Shown here piece by piece: positions 53,694 to 62,785 of a stretch of 64,000 nucleotides of DNA; position 1 is the first letter of the stretch, and each line of letters begins with the position of its first letter. Source of the stretch: an uncultured Erwinia sp. (GTDB lineage: Bacteria > Pseudomonadota > Gammaproteobacteria > Enterobacterales > Enterobacteriaceae); NCBI GenBank assembly GCA_945290265.1, contig CALYQW010000005.1:62001-126000 (forward strand), written 5' to 3'. The notes beneath the pieces were generated by a model. The model did no database searches, was not told where the DNA came from, and worked only from the letters and a program-made list of their open reading frames with translations. Both the position numbers and the translations under genes were made by a program.

Positions 53694-56045
53694 TTAGCGG
53701 TAAGCTGCGATAGGGTTAATCAGGGTTCCTGCAAACTTGAGGTTTTCTGCCGGATCGGCCAGATTGATCATCTGCTGGTTGTTCGCCAGCTGCAGTCGGT
53801 TCAGACAGGAGAGTTCAAACTCGTGACCGAACAGATCGTAACGGGCAAACTTCTCTGCCAGCTGCGGATGCGCGCGCTGATAGTCATGCACGCAGGCGGC
53901 AACTGCCTGCCAGAAGTCGGCCTGCTTCAGGGTGCCGGACTCATCCAGAATGGCACTGATAAAGCGGAAAATGCAGTCAAACACATCGGTGAAAATGGAC
54001 AGCAGCTTCAGCTGTTCCGGCACATCCACCGCCAGTCTTTCGACCTTCTCCGGCAGCACCGCATCCGGGTTCATTACCGCGATCTCTTCGCCGATATCCT
54101 TCATATAGGCTGCCACCGGCACGTTATTTTCCAACAGCATAATCAGGTTTTCACCATGTGGCATAAACACCAGATCGTGCTGATAGAAGCAGTGCAGCAG
54201 CGGGCTGAGGTAACAGCGCAGATAGCGGGCAACCCACTCGACGGCCGGGAGACCGGAGGCAGCAATCACTGCCGGTAACAGTCCCTGCTGCTGCGGATCG
54301 ATATGCAGGAAAGAAGCCATGGTCATCAGGCGCTGATTGGGCTGCAGATCGGCCATCGGGTTGTCACGCCACAGCGCGGCAAACATCTTTTTATAGGCGG
54401 AATCACCGCTGATAGCCTGCTCGAAATAGTGATTATGATACCCGATCGCCGCCACTTCGCGCAGAATTCGGAAGTTGCACTGCTGCAGCCAGCTGTCTTT
54501 TTCCACCAGACGCTGCAGCCACTGATTAATTGCCGGCGTGGTGGCCATATAGTAAGGCGACAGCCCGCGCATAAAGCCCATATTCAGTACCGACAGCGCG
54601 GTTTTGACATAGCGTTTGGTCGGCTGACTGCGGTTAAAGAAGGTGCGGATCGACTGCTGTGCCTGGTAGACATCATCACCGTTGCCCAGCCAGATAATAT
54701 TATGGCTGGCAATATCGGCAGCAAACACCGTCAGCAGTTTGTTATACCACTGCCACGGATGCACTGGCATAAACAGATAATCTTCACGCTTAACCCCGGC
54801 CTTATCCAGCTGCTGATTAAAGTGGGCTACGGTGTCATCGCCCAGCTCATCGCGCATCAGCTGCTGATAGTTAAGCTCATCAATACTGGAGAAGTGCGCA
54901 TTGCGCAGATGCACCGCGACCCACACCAGGTTGATCGGTGCCGCCGCTTCCGGCGCATAGGCCAGATAATCGCGGGCATCAAAGCCAATACGTCCGTTGT
55001 TGGCCACAAAGCAGGGATGGCCTTCAGTCATGGCCGCTTCAATGGTCTGGAAATCGGCACGTACCAGGTCGGCACTGTTACTGGCATTTTTTTGTAGCTT
55101 AAACACGCTGCTGCACAGCGTGCTGCTAATCTCTTCCATATAGGTTGCCAGCATATTGGCCGGGATACCGATCTGCTGGCTGAACTCGACGATAAACTGC
55201 ATCGCATCCAGCGCCAGCGGGTTGCCATTCTCGTGTTTGCTCAGCGAAGCGGCATCCACGGCCCAGTGATCCAGCGCCAGGCGGCGGGCACGGAAATGAT
55301 ATTCTGCCTCGCCGCCGGGTACGCTCAGGGCATAACGGTCTTCACCCAGTTCACGCGGGGTGATAATGCGTTCATGAGCAAATTCCGCAATGGCTTTGCG
55401 GATCAGCAGACGGTTGGCCTGCGCCCAGTTATCGCCAGTCAGATGACGGCCTTTAAGTTGTTCAGAAGTCGAGCTCATGGTTAACCTATCCTGTTTCAGG
55501 GCCTGTTGATAATCTTCGCGCTGGCAGAACGCCAGCCAGGCGATTTTGTGTCCCAGATCGATCTGGTGCTGGTACTGAAAGCCGGCGCGCTTGTTTAACA
55601 GGTGAATTTTACTGTTGCGGGCATCCGGCTCTACCACCACCCGCTGTACCTCAGGCAGGCTGAAAAGGTAGTCCATTACCAGGGTAAAGACCTGCCAGCT
55701 GAACTGACGCATTGGCCGGGTGGCCGGTGCAATCAGAATATGCATGCCGCAGTCACCTTCTGCTGCGGGATAAAATTTACCGATCTCCTCGTCCGCCGGG
55801 CGATAGCGCTCCACTAAAAACACCGGTTCGCCATCACAGCAGCCAATCAGCGCGCTCTGCGCATCGTGCTGCTGCAGCTGCTGATAAAACTGCGCTACCT
55901 GCTCCAGACTGTCGTTCTGCATGCCCCAGAAACGGGCATAATCCTGGGTGACCCAGCGGTGGATCAGCGCATCGTCCGCCCGCGTCATCGGGCGTAAAGT
56001 AAACAGACCGCTCGCGCGTTCGGCCTGAAAAAGCGGTTGTGTCAT
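53694..56045 (-). CDS. dfoC: Desferrioxamine synthetase DfoC (acyltransferase-NIS synthetase fusion)
   Basis: DfoC acylates N-hydroxycadaverine with succinyl-CoA and then joins and cyclises the units with ATP to give desferrioxamine E. The 783 residues are a fusion: an N-terminal GNAT-type acyltransferase (about 1-180, HILIAPATRPMRQFSWQVFT) and an IucA/IucC-family NRPS-independent synthetase (about 190-783, GHPCFVANNGRIGFDARDY, FMPVHPWQW, SLTPYYM-type GLSPYYMATTPAI, MPHGENLIMLLENNVP). An internal Met near residue 188 marks the domain boundary. It starts one base after the dfoA stop. Confidence 0.93.
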   Translation of the reverse strand: MTQPLFQAERASGLFTLRPMTRADDALIHRWVTQDYARFWGMQNDSLEQVAQFYQQLQQHDAQSALIGCCDGEPVFLVERYRPADEEIGKFYPAAEGDCGMHILIAPATRPMRQFSWQVFTLVMDYLFSLPEVQRVVVEPDARNSKIHLLNKRAGFQYQHQIDLGHKIAWLAFCQREDYQQALKQDRLTMSSTSEQLKGRHLTGDNWAQANRLLIRKAIAEFAHERIITPRELGEDRYALSVPGGEAEYHFRARRLALDHWAVDAASLSKHENGNPLALDAMQFIVEFSQQIGIPANMLATYMEEISSTLCSSVFKLQKNASNSADLVRADFQTIEAAMTEGHPCFVANNGRIGFDARDYLAYAPEAAAPINLVWVAVHLRNAHFSSIDELNYQQLMRDELGDDTVAHFNQQLDKAGVKREDYLFMPVHPWQWYNKLLTVFAADIASHNIIWLGNGDDVYQAQQSIRTFFNRSQPTKRYVKTALSVLNMGFMRGLSPYYMATTPAINQWLQRLVEKDSWLQQCNFRILREVAAIGYHNHYFEQAISGDSAYKKMFAALWRDNPMADLQPNQRLMTMASFLHIDPQQQGLLPAVIAASGLPAVEWVARYLRCYLSPLLHCFYQHDLVFMPHGENLIMLLENNVPVAAYMKDIGEEIAVMNPDAVLPEKVERLAVDVPEQLKLLSIFTDVFDCIFRFISAILDESGTLKQADFWQAVAACVHDYQRAHPQLAEKFARYDLFGHEFELSCLNRLQLANNQQMINLADPAENLKFAGTLINPIAAYR

Positions 56046-56046
56046 A

Positions 56047-57336
56047 TTAATTCTCTGAAGTAGCCGGGAATGTCTGGAACGCGATACGGCGTTCTACCGG
56101 ATAAACCTCTTTGCCCAGCATCTCGCGGATCACAACGGAATTACGGTAGCAGGCCATGCCGAGGTCCGGCGTCACAAAGCCGTGGGTATGCAGTTCAGCA
56201 TTCTGCACAAAAATCCGGTTTTCAAAGTCAATGCTGTAATTGCGCTGGACGTCGTAGCGTCCTTTCTCATCCCAGCGCAGGCGCTGGCTGATGCCTTCAA
56301 TAAACTGCGGGGTGCGATAACAGTAGCCGGTGGCAACCACCAGCCCCTGGCTGCGGCGGGTGTAAGGCTGATCCTGCTCCTGATGGTGCAGCGACAGCTC
56401 AAATTCGCCCTGCGGCAGCCAGCGCAATCCGGTCAGCTCTGAATGGGTAAACATATTCACATTCAAATCACCGTCCAGCTGTTTTACGTACATCAGATCA
56501 AAAATGTCATTGATCAGTGAGCTGTTGATGCCCTTATACAGATTCTTGTGCTGTGAATTAATCTGGTCACGTTTGGTCGCCGGCAGCTGGTGAAAGTAGT
56601 CCACCCACTCGGGGGAAGTCATTTCCAGCGTCAGTTTGCTGTACTCCAGCGGGTAGAAGCGCGGGGCGCGGGTGATCCAGTTAAGCTGGTAGCCATAGCG
56701 ATCGATATCCCCCAGCAGATCGTGATAAATTTCCGCCGCGCTCTGTCCGCTGCCCAATACAGTGATTGACTGCTGCTGCTGAAGCTGTGCTTTATCACGC
56801 AGATAATCACTGGAGTGGGTCAGGCGTGAGCGATGTGGCTGCGCGCATTCGGGCAGCCAGGCCTGTGGCCCGGTGCCGACCACCAGTCGGCGGGTCAGCC
56901 ACTGCTGTGATGCGCCGCTCTGAGTATCGACGCTTCTCAGGCTGTAACACTGCTGCTGCTCATCCCAGCGGACTTCCTCTACCCGGGTATTCCAGCGCAG
57001 GTTACTCAGTTCGCTACAGGCCCACTGGCAGTACTGGTTATACTCTTTACGCATCAGGAAAAAGTCTTCGCGAATATAGAACGAATACAGCTTTCCTTTC
57101 TGCTTCATATAATTCAGCAGACTGTAACGACTGGTGGGATCGGCCAGGGTCACCAGATCGGCCATAAACGGGGTCTGCAAATGAGCACTTTCCAGCATCA
57201 TGCCGGTATGCCAGTCGAACCCGCTATTTTGATCGAGAAAAATCCCGTCCAGTTCGGTTAGTGGCTCCGTCAGGCAGGCCAGCCCAAGGTTAAACGGGCC
57301 AATGCCAACGCCGATAAAGTCGTAAATTTTACTCAT
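56047..57336 (-). CDS. dfoA: Cadaverine N-hydroxylase DfoA
   Basis: DfoA is a flavin-dependent N-monooxygenase (lysine/ornithine hydroxylase family) that hydroxylates cadaverine. From ATG 57336 the protein has 429 residues: FAD site GVGIGPFNLGLA, substrate/active region MMLESAHLQTPFMADLVTLADP, NADPH site TVLGSGQSAAEIYHDLL and the C-terminal ATGY motif VVATGYCYRTP. AAAAGGAAAAC precedes this ATG and homologues begin there; an in-frame start at 57372 would overlap dfoJ and adds 12 non-family residues. It follows dfoJ by 20 bases. Confidence 0.93.
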   Translation of the reverse strand: MSKIYDFIGVGIGPFNLGLACLTEPLTELDGIFLDQNSGFDWHTGMMLESAHLQTPFMADLVTLADPTSRYSLLNYMKQKGKLYSFYIREDFFLMRKEYNQYCQWACSELSNLRWNTRVEEVRWDEQQQCYSLRSVDTQSGASQQWLTRRLVVGTGPQAWLPECAQPHRSRLTHSSDYLRDKAQLQQQQSITVLGSGQSAAEIYHDLLGDIDRYGYQLNWITRAPRFYPLEYSKLTLEMTSPEWVDYFHQLPATKRDQINSQHKNLYKGINSSLINDIFDLMYVKQLDGDLNVNMFTHSELTGLRWLPQGEFELSLHHQEQDQPYTRRSQGLVVATGYCYRTPQFIEGISQRLRWDEKGRYDVQRNYSIDFENRIFVQNAELHTHGFVTPDLGMACYRNSVVIREMLGKEVYPVERRIAFQTFPATSEN

Positions 57337-57356
57337 GCTCGGTTTTCCTTTTGCTC

Positions 57357-58874
57357 TCAGGCTTGCAGCCATTCACGTCCGTAATGCACCATCAGTGCGA
57401 TAATATCCTGCAGATCGGCTTCACTGGTGCCGGGGTTCAGCAGGGTAAACTTCAGATACTGGCGACCGTGGACTTTGGTACCGGCGATCACCGCATTGCC
57501 GGAACGGAACACCGCTTTACGTACTGCCGCATTCAGCTCATCCAGTCGCTCATCGCTTAAGCCAGCCTTTGGCACGATGCGGAAAATCTGGGTGCTCAGT
57601 TCGGGCGCGTGCAGCACTTCAATCTGCGGATGATCCAGCAGCAGCTGGTGCAGTTGTTGGGTGCGTTCAATCAGTCCGTCGAAGGCCTGGCCGAGGGTTT
57701 CCGGACCCATAATGCGCAGGGTCAGCCACATTTTCAGCGCATCGAAGCGGCGGGTGGTTTGAATACTTTTGTTCACCAGGTTCGGTGTGCCTTCCTGATG
57801 GGCGCTCAGTGGATTCAGGTAATCCGCGTGGTGGGTGACATGACGCAGGTTATGGGCATCGCGCACCATAAAGGCGCCGCAGCTGACGGTCTGGAAGAAA
57901 GATTTGTGGTAGTCCACGGTGACGGAATCAGCCAGCTCAATACCGTTCAGACGATGGCGGTGCTGCTGCGACACCAGCAACCCACAACCGTAAGCCGCAT
58001 CCACATGCATCCACAGGTTATAGCGGCGACTGATGGCGGCAATGTCGCGTAACGGGTCGATGCTGCCAAAGTCGGTGGTGCCGCTGGTGGCCACCACGGC
58101 AATCGGGATCAATCCCTGTTGCAGGCACTGCTCAACTTCGTGCTCCAGCTGGCTGGCATCCATACGGAACTTCGCATCACAGCTTACGGTGACCACGGCA
58201 TCATAACCGAGACCGAGAATGGCTGCCGATTTCTGGATACTGAAATGGCTGATTTCAGAAGTAAAAATACGCCACTTACTGGCTTCCGGCGGCAGCCCGC
58301 ACTGTTTAATCGGGCGGTCGGGATAGCGTGCTGCGCTCCAGCTGTCGCGTGCCAGCAGCATCGCCATCAGATTTGACTGAGTCCCGCCACTGGTGAAGAT
58401 ACCGTCAGCACTGGCAGGTAAACCGCAGCGTGCCAGCGTCCAGTCAATTACTTTCTGTTCAATCAGCGTGGCACCCGCGCTCTGATCCCAGGTATCCACC
58501 GAGCTGTTTACCGCCGCCATCAGTTGTTCTGCCAGCAGGGAGGGCAGGGCGACCGGACAGTTGAGGTGGGCAACATATTTAGGGTGATGGAACCAGACGG
58601 CATCTTTCAGCCACAGCTGTTGCAGTTCGGCCAGGGCAGTCGTTTCATCGCCCAGCGGCTGATTGAGGTCAACGCTGCTGAAGGCCGGAGCCAGTTCTTT
58701 TGGCAGGATACCACTGAAAGGCTTCTCTACGGTGGCTACGGTGCTGCGAATTAATTCAAGCGCCTGCAGAGTTTGCTGTGACAGCGCGTCTAACTGGCTA
58801 TCGTTAAAGATAAAATCGTCTGGTGAACGTGCAGTTTCCGCAATTGACCGTTCGGAAAACAAAGAGTGAGCCAT
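57357..58874 (-). CDS. dfoJ: Lysine decarboxylase DfoJ (PLP, group II)
   Basis: DfoJ decarboxylates lysine to cadaverine, the backbone of desferrioxamines. The 505-residue group II PLP decarboxylase has FHHPKYVAHLNCPVALPSL, FTSGGTQSNLMAMLLAR, HVDAAYGCGLL and the PLP lysine K324 in TVDYHKSFFQ. It is first in the dfo operon and is preceded by a TATAAT promoter overlapping Fur-like sequences about 215 bases upstream. Wider relatives decarboxylate diaminobutyrate or aromatic amino acids; the dfoA and dfoC neighbours decide for cadaverine. Confidence 0.92.
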   Translation of the reverse strand: MAHSLFSERSIAETARSPDDFIFNDSQLDALSQQTLQALELIRSTVATVEKPFSGILPKELAPAFSSVDLNQPLGDETTALAELQQLWLKDAVWFHHPKYVAHLNCPVALPSLLAEQLMAAVNSSVDTWDQSAGATLIEQKVIDWTLARCGLPASADGIFTSGGTQSNLMAMLLARDSWSAARYPDRPIKQCGLPPEASKWRIFTSEISHFSIQKSAAILGLGYDAVVTVSCDAKFRMDASQLEHEVEQCLQQGLIPIAVVATSGTTDFGSIDPLRDIAAISRRYNLWMHVDAAYGCGLLVSQQHRHRLNGIELADSVTVDYHKSFFQTVSCGAFMVRDAHNLRHVTHHADYLNPLSAHQEGTPNLVNKSIQTTRRFDALKMWLTLRIMGPETLGQAFDGLIERTQQLHQLLLDHPQIEVLHAPELSTQIFRIVPKAGLSDERLDELNAAVRKAVFRSGNAVIAGTKVHGRQYLKFTLLNPGTSEADLQDIIALMVHYGREWLQA

Positions 58875-59085
58875 ATTACCTTACCTCGTAAATTGTCTGA
58901 CACGGTTTGCCGGTGACAGGGAAAAACGGTGCCACTGATAGTGAATGGTCATCAGTTAGTTATGTTTATGTATTGTCAGGGTCACAGAAATCACATGACG
59001 TGATATTAACTATTGAGCTTTGGCTTCATTTGGCTGATATTCGCTTTCTCCCCGGTGATACAGGTTCCCTGGCTACCTTAAGAAT

Positions 59086-59123
59086 CGGAATGAGATTATA
59101 AATAGGAATGATTTGCATTCAAT
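59086..59123 (-). promoter_or_regulatory. Fur-like boxes over the dfoJ promoter
   Basis: On the minus strand -35 TTGAAT (59122-59117), a 16-base spacer and -10 TATAAT (59100-59095). The promoter overlaps two GGAATGA repeats (59087 region and 59105) and the inverted repeat GAATG-ATTT-GCATTC (59106-59120), which partly fits the Fur consensus (AATGAT and CATT blocks). Iron repression of dfo is expected from siderophore biology; the site itself is a moderate match. Confidence 0.6.
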
Positions 59124-59241
59124 AAGATTCTTCCAGGATAAATCGTATTAGAGTTACTTATGGTATTTTTGTGATTTTCATCACAAAAAACAAATAATGC
59201 TGATGCAATCACTGTAAAAAAAAGGCAAGGGCGGGATAGAG

Positions 59242-59265
59242 AAAAATGCGGGCCGTCAGGCCCGC
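59242..59265 (-). terminator. Terminator of pykA
   Basis: Read on the minus strand: GCGGGCC-TGAC-GGCCCGC, a 7-bp perfect stem with a 4-base loop, followed by ATTTTTC. It lies about 20 bases after the pykA stop. Confidence 0.75.
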
Positions 59266-59285
59266 TGAGAAGGGAAGTGCGGCGC

Positions 59286-60767
59286 TTACTCTACGCGCAA
59301 TACGCGGCTGGTATTAGTGGTACCGGTGGTGCCCATCACATCACCCTGGGTGACGATCACCAGATCGCCGGAGACCAGGAACCCTTTATCCCGTAACAGG
59401 CTGACGGCATGATGCGCGGCGGCCACGCCATCACTGGCGCTGTCGAAAAACACCGGGGTTACGCCACGATACAGTGCGCTCTGGCTCAGGGTGTGCGTAT
59501 GGCGCGACAGAGCAAAAATAGGCAGGCCTGAGGTAATCCTTGACGTCATCAGTGCCGTGCGCCCGGATTCAGTCATGGTGATAATCGCCGTCACGCCCTG
59601 CAGATGATTGGCGGCATACATCGCTGACATGGCAATTGCCTCTTCCACATTATCAAACTGCACATCCAGACGATGTTTGGAGACATTAATACTGGGGATC
59701 TTTTCTGCGCCAACGCAGACCTTTACCATGGCGGCAACGGTTTCTGCCGGATACTGCCCGGCGGCGGTTTCGGCAGAGAGCATTACGGCATCAGTACCAT
59801 CCAGCACCGCATTGGCGACATCCATCACTTCCGCGCGGGTAGGCATCGGATTGGTAATCATCGATTCCATCATCTGGGTTGCGGTAATCACCGCACGGTT
59901 CAGCTGACGCGCACGGCGGATCAGGGCCTTCTGGATCCCCACCAGCTCCGGATCGCCAATTTCAACCCCGAGATCGCCACGGGCGACCATCACCACATCG
60001 CAGGCGAGAATAATATCGTCCATCGCCTCCTGACTGGCGACCGCTTCAGCACGCTCCACTTTAGCGACAATTTTCGCCTCACAACCAGCCTCCTGCGCCA
60101 GACGACGGGCGACATGCAGGTCATCACCACAGCGGGGGAAGGACACTGCCAGATAATCAACGCCGATCCGCGCGGCGGTGACAATATCAGCCCGATCTTT
60201 GTCGGTCAGTGCTTCCGCTGAAAGCCCGCCGCCCAGTTTATTGATGCCTTTATTATTGGACAGCGGCCCACCGACGGTCACATTGGTAAACACTTTGCTG
60301 CCCTCAACCGTCAGCACCTTTAACTGTATCCGGCCGTCGTCCAGCAGCAGAATATCCCCCGGCACCAGGTCGGCTGGCAGGTTTTTATAATCAATACCAA
60401 CTCTGGTTTTATCGCCTTCACCTTTACCCAGGGTGGCATCCAGCATAAAACGGTCGCCAACGTTAAGGAAAACCTTGCCTTCTTTGAAGGTCGACACGCG
60501 GATTTTCGGTCCCTGTAAATCACCCAAAATTGCAATATGGCGACCCAGCTTAGCGGCAATTGCGCGCACTTTTTCTGCCCGCTGCAGATGATCTTCCGGG
60601 CTGCCGTGCGAGAAATTCAGGCGCACCACGTTGGCTCCGGCAGCGATAATTTTCTCCAGATTATTATCGCGGTCGGTGGCTGGTCCGAGGGTAGTGACAA
60701 TTTTGGTGCGCCTTAAACGTCGGGAAGCCGATTTGGGGATGACAGAGTGCAATGGTGAACTGTTCAT
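59286..60767 (-). CDS. pykA: Pyruvate kinase II PykA
   Basis: PykA makes pyruvate and ATP from phosphoenolpyruvate at the end of glycolysis. The 493 residues contain [23 protein letters not shown], the catalytic-lysine region [24 protein letters not shown] and the signature [11 protein letters not shown]. It carries about 13 extra N-terminal residues ([13 protein letters not shown]) relative to E. coli PykA; ATG 60767 has AAAGG about 9 bases upstream, so the extension is probably real. In E. coli a divergent hexR follows; here pykA faces zwf directly. Confidence 0.95.
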   Translation of the reverse strand: MNSSPLHSVIPKSASRRLRRTKIVTTLGPATDRDNNLEKIIAAGANVVRLNFSHGSPEDHLQRAEKVRAIAAKLGRHIAILGDLQGPKIRVSTFKEGKVFLNVGDRFMLDATLGKGEGDKTRVGIDYKNLPADLVPGDILLLDDGRIQLKVLTVEGSKVFTNVTVGGPLSNNKGINKLGGGLSAEALTDKDRADIVTAARIGVDYLAVSFPRCGDDLHVARRLAQEAGCEAKIVAKVERAEAVASQEAMDDIILACDVVMVARGDLGVEIGDPELVGIQKALIRRARQLNRAVITATQMMESMITNPMPTRAEVMDVANAVLDGTDAVMLSAETAAGQYPAETVAAMVKVCVGAEKIPSINVSKHRLDVQFDNVEEAIAMSAMYAANHLQGVTAIITMTESGRTALMTSRITSGLPIFALSRHTHTLSQSALYRGVTPVFFDSASDGVAAAHHAVSLLRDKGFLVSGDLVIVTQGDVMGTTGTTNTSRVLRVE

Positions 60768-61170
60768 TATCAGGCCTTTAATTATTTATTTTATCAGATG
60801 GTTACATGAAAACAGCCGCCGGTATGCTGGCACCTGTGATGACTGGAGGCCCGGTGTACTGGCTCAGGCCAGAGGGAAATTTCCGCAATTCTGCACTATG
60901 CCATAATATCTGAACTTTCAGCCAGAGCGGGCAACTGGCTCATTGTGGTATTTTAGCCTCAGAGAGAAAAATTGTTCAGTGAGCGTGCAATTTGTCAATT
61001 ATTAAAGCATTGATTTAGTACATTGTGCCAGAGCGTGCCGGTGCGGTTTACGGCGACCTGTCAAAAGCAGTACATTGTATTACAACAGCATCATAATAAG
61101 AGTCTGTCCACTGTAGTAGTTGCAGGTGTGCATCTGCAGGGCGGGCGTTTCCTGCAACGAGGAGAATGAA
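60768..61170. promoter_or_regulatory. Divergent pykA-zwf promoter region, hexR absent
   Basis: About 400 bases with no gene. AGTACATTGT occurs twice (61017-61026 and 61069-61078), 52 bases apart, and the second copy runs into the palindrome TTGTATTACAA (61075-61085). A stretch near 60985-61008 (GTGCAATTTGTCAATTATTAAA) is reminiscent of SoxS/MarA-type sites but not a clear match. The E. coli hexR gene normally in this interval is missing. Confidence 0.45.
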
Positions 61171-62646
61171 ATGGCGGTTACACAAATAGCCCAGGCATGC
61201 GATCTGGTGATTTTCGGTGCCAAAGGCGACCTGGCTCGCCGAAAACTGTTACCCTCCCTGTACCAGTTAGAGAAAGCGGGCCAGATTCATGAAGATTCGC
61301 GCATTATTGGTGTAGGCCGTGCCGACTGGGATAAAGCGGCTTATACCAAAGTGGTACGTGAAGCGCTGGAAACCTTTATGAAGGAGAAAATCGATGAAAC
61401 GCAGTGGGATAAACTCAGTAGCCGTCTCGATTTCTGTAACCTCGATGTTAATGAAAGCAGCCATTTCCCGCGTCTGGGCAAGATGCTTGACCAGAAAAAA
61501 CGCGTCACCATCAACTACTTTGCAATGCCACCCAGCACCTTCGGCGCTATCTGTAAAGGACTGGGCCAGGCGAAGCTGAATGCCTCACCTGCACGCGTCG
61601 TAATGGAAAAACCGCTGGGTACCTCGCTGGTGACCTCGCAGGAAATCAACGATCAGGTTGGCGAGTTCTTTGACGAAAGTCAGGTGTTCCGCATCGACCA
61701 CTATCTGGGCAAAGAGACGGTACTAAACCTGCTGGCGCTGCGTTTCGCCAACTCGCTGTTTGCTTCCAACTGGGATAACCGCACCATCGATCATGTGCAG
61801 ATCACGGTATCGGAAGAAGTGGGGATTGAAGGGCGCTGGGGCTACTTTGATAAAGCTGGTCAGATGCGTGACATGATCCAGAACCACCTGCTGCAGGTGC
61901 TGACTATGATTGCCATGTCGCCACCGGCTGATCTCTCTGCGGACCGTATCCGTGATGAAAAAGTAAAAGTACTGCGTTCACTGCGTCGCATCGACCATAC
62001 TAACGTGCGCGAAAAAACCGTGCGTGGTCAGTACACCTCTGGCTTTGTGCAGGGTAAAAAAGTGCCCGGCTATCTGGAAGAAGAGGGTGCGAACAAATCC
62101 AGTAACACTGAAACCTTCGTGTCTATCCGTGTGGATATTGACGACTGGCGCTGGGCGGGAGTGCCATTCTATCTGCGCACCGGTAAACGTCTGCCAAGTA
62201 AATGTTCTGAAGTGGTGGTTTACTTTAAGAGCCCGGCACTGAATCTGTTTAAAGAGTCCTGGGAAGAACTGCCGCAGAACAAGCTCACTATTCGTCTGCA
62301 GCCGGACGAAGGGGTAGAAATCGAGGTCCTGAATAAAGTCCCGGGACTGGATCACAAACATAACCTGCAAACCACTAAGCTGGATTTAAGTTTCTCGGAA
62401 ACCTTTAACCAGTCGCATCTGGCGGATGCCTATGAGCGTTTGCTGTTGGAAACCATGCGCGGCATTCAGGCGCTGTTCGTGCGCCGTGATGAAGTGGAGG
62501 AAGCCTGGAAGTGGGTGGATTCCATTATGGAAGCCTGGGCGGCGGATAAAGAGGCACCTAAGCATTATCAGGCCGGGACCTGGGGTCCGGTGGCCTCAGT
62601 GGCGATGATTACGCGTGACGGGCGTTCGTGGAACGAAATTGAGTAG
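61171..62646 (+). CDS. zwf: Glucose-6-phosphate dehydrogenase Zwf
   Basis: Zwf oxidises glucose-6-phosphate to 6-phosphogluconolactone and makes NADPH, opening the oxidative pentose phosphate path. From ATG 61171 the product is 491 residues, the E. coli length, with the nucleotide site VIFGAKGDLARRKLLPSL, the active-site block RIDHYLGKETV and EKPLGTSL. ACGAGGAG precedes the ATG; an in-frame upstream ATG at 61120 adds 17 non-homologous residues. edd and eda, which follow in E. coli, are absent. Confidence 0.96.
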   Translation: MAVTQIAQACDLVIFGAKGDLARRKLLPSLYQLEKAGQIHEDSRIIGVGRADWDKAAYTKVVREALETFMKEKIDETQWDKLSSRLDFCNLDVNESSHFPRLGKMLDQKKRVTINYFAMPPSTFGAICKGLGQAKLNASPARVVMEKPLGTSLVTSQEINDQVGEFFDESQVFRIDHYLGKETVLNLLALRFANSLFASNWDNRTIDHVQITVSEEVGIEGRWGYFDKAGQMRDMIQNHLLQVLTMIAMSPPADLSADRIRDEKVKVLRSLRRIDHTNVREKTVRGQYTSGFVQGKKVPGYLEEEGANKSSNTETFVSIRVDIDDWRWAGVPFYLRTGKRLPSKCSEVVVYFKSPALNLFKESWEELPQNKLTIRLQPDEGVEIEVLNKVPGLDHKHNLQTTKLDLSFSETFNQSHLADAYERLLLETMRGIQALFVRRDEVEEAWKWVDSIMEAWAADKEAPKHYQAGTWGPVASVAMITRDGRSWNEIE

Positions 62647-62680
62647 GGGGCGCTGAGCGCTTAGCTTTTTTGTATTAATA

Positions 62681-62707
62681 AGCCTGCATTGTGATGCGGG
62701 CTTTTTT
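62681..62707 (+). terminator. Terminator after zwf
   Basis: AGCCTGCA / TGCGGGCT stem (8 bp with one G-T pair), 6-base loop, then six T residues. A smaller GCGC-TGA-GCGC hairpin followed by TTAGCTTTTTT (62650-62670) precedes it. Confidence 0.8.
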
Positions 62708-62785
62708 ATTGGTTTTTAAAGCACAAAACACAAAGCCAAACCAGGCCCCGCGCCCGGCGGGATCCACCAGGGATCCGCCTGGCGT

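Larger units (their letters stand above)
58875..59285. other. dfo promoter region and pykA terminator
   Basis: About 410 bases. The right part holds the pykA terminator; the centre (59088-59123) holds the dfoJ promoter and Fur-like boxes; the rest would be a dfoJ leader of about 215 bases with no gene seen. Confidence 0.5.

Noticed and set aside
54303-55097. 264-codon open frame on the plus strand
   Set aside because: Antisense to dfoC; an artefact of GC-rich codon usage.
61075-61085. TTGTATTACAA as a HexR site
   Set aside because: HexR sites have a wider gap between half sites, and no hexR is present at this locus.
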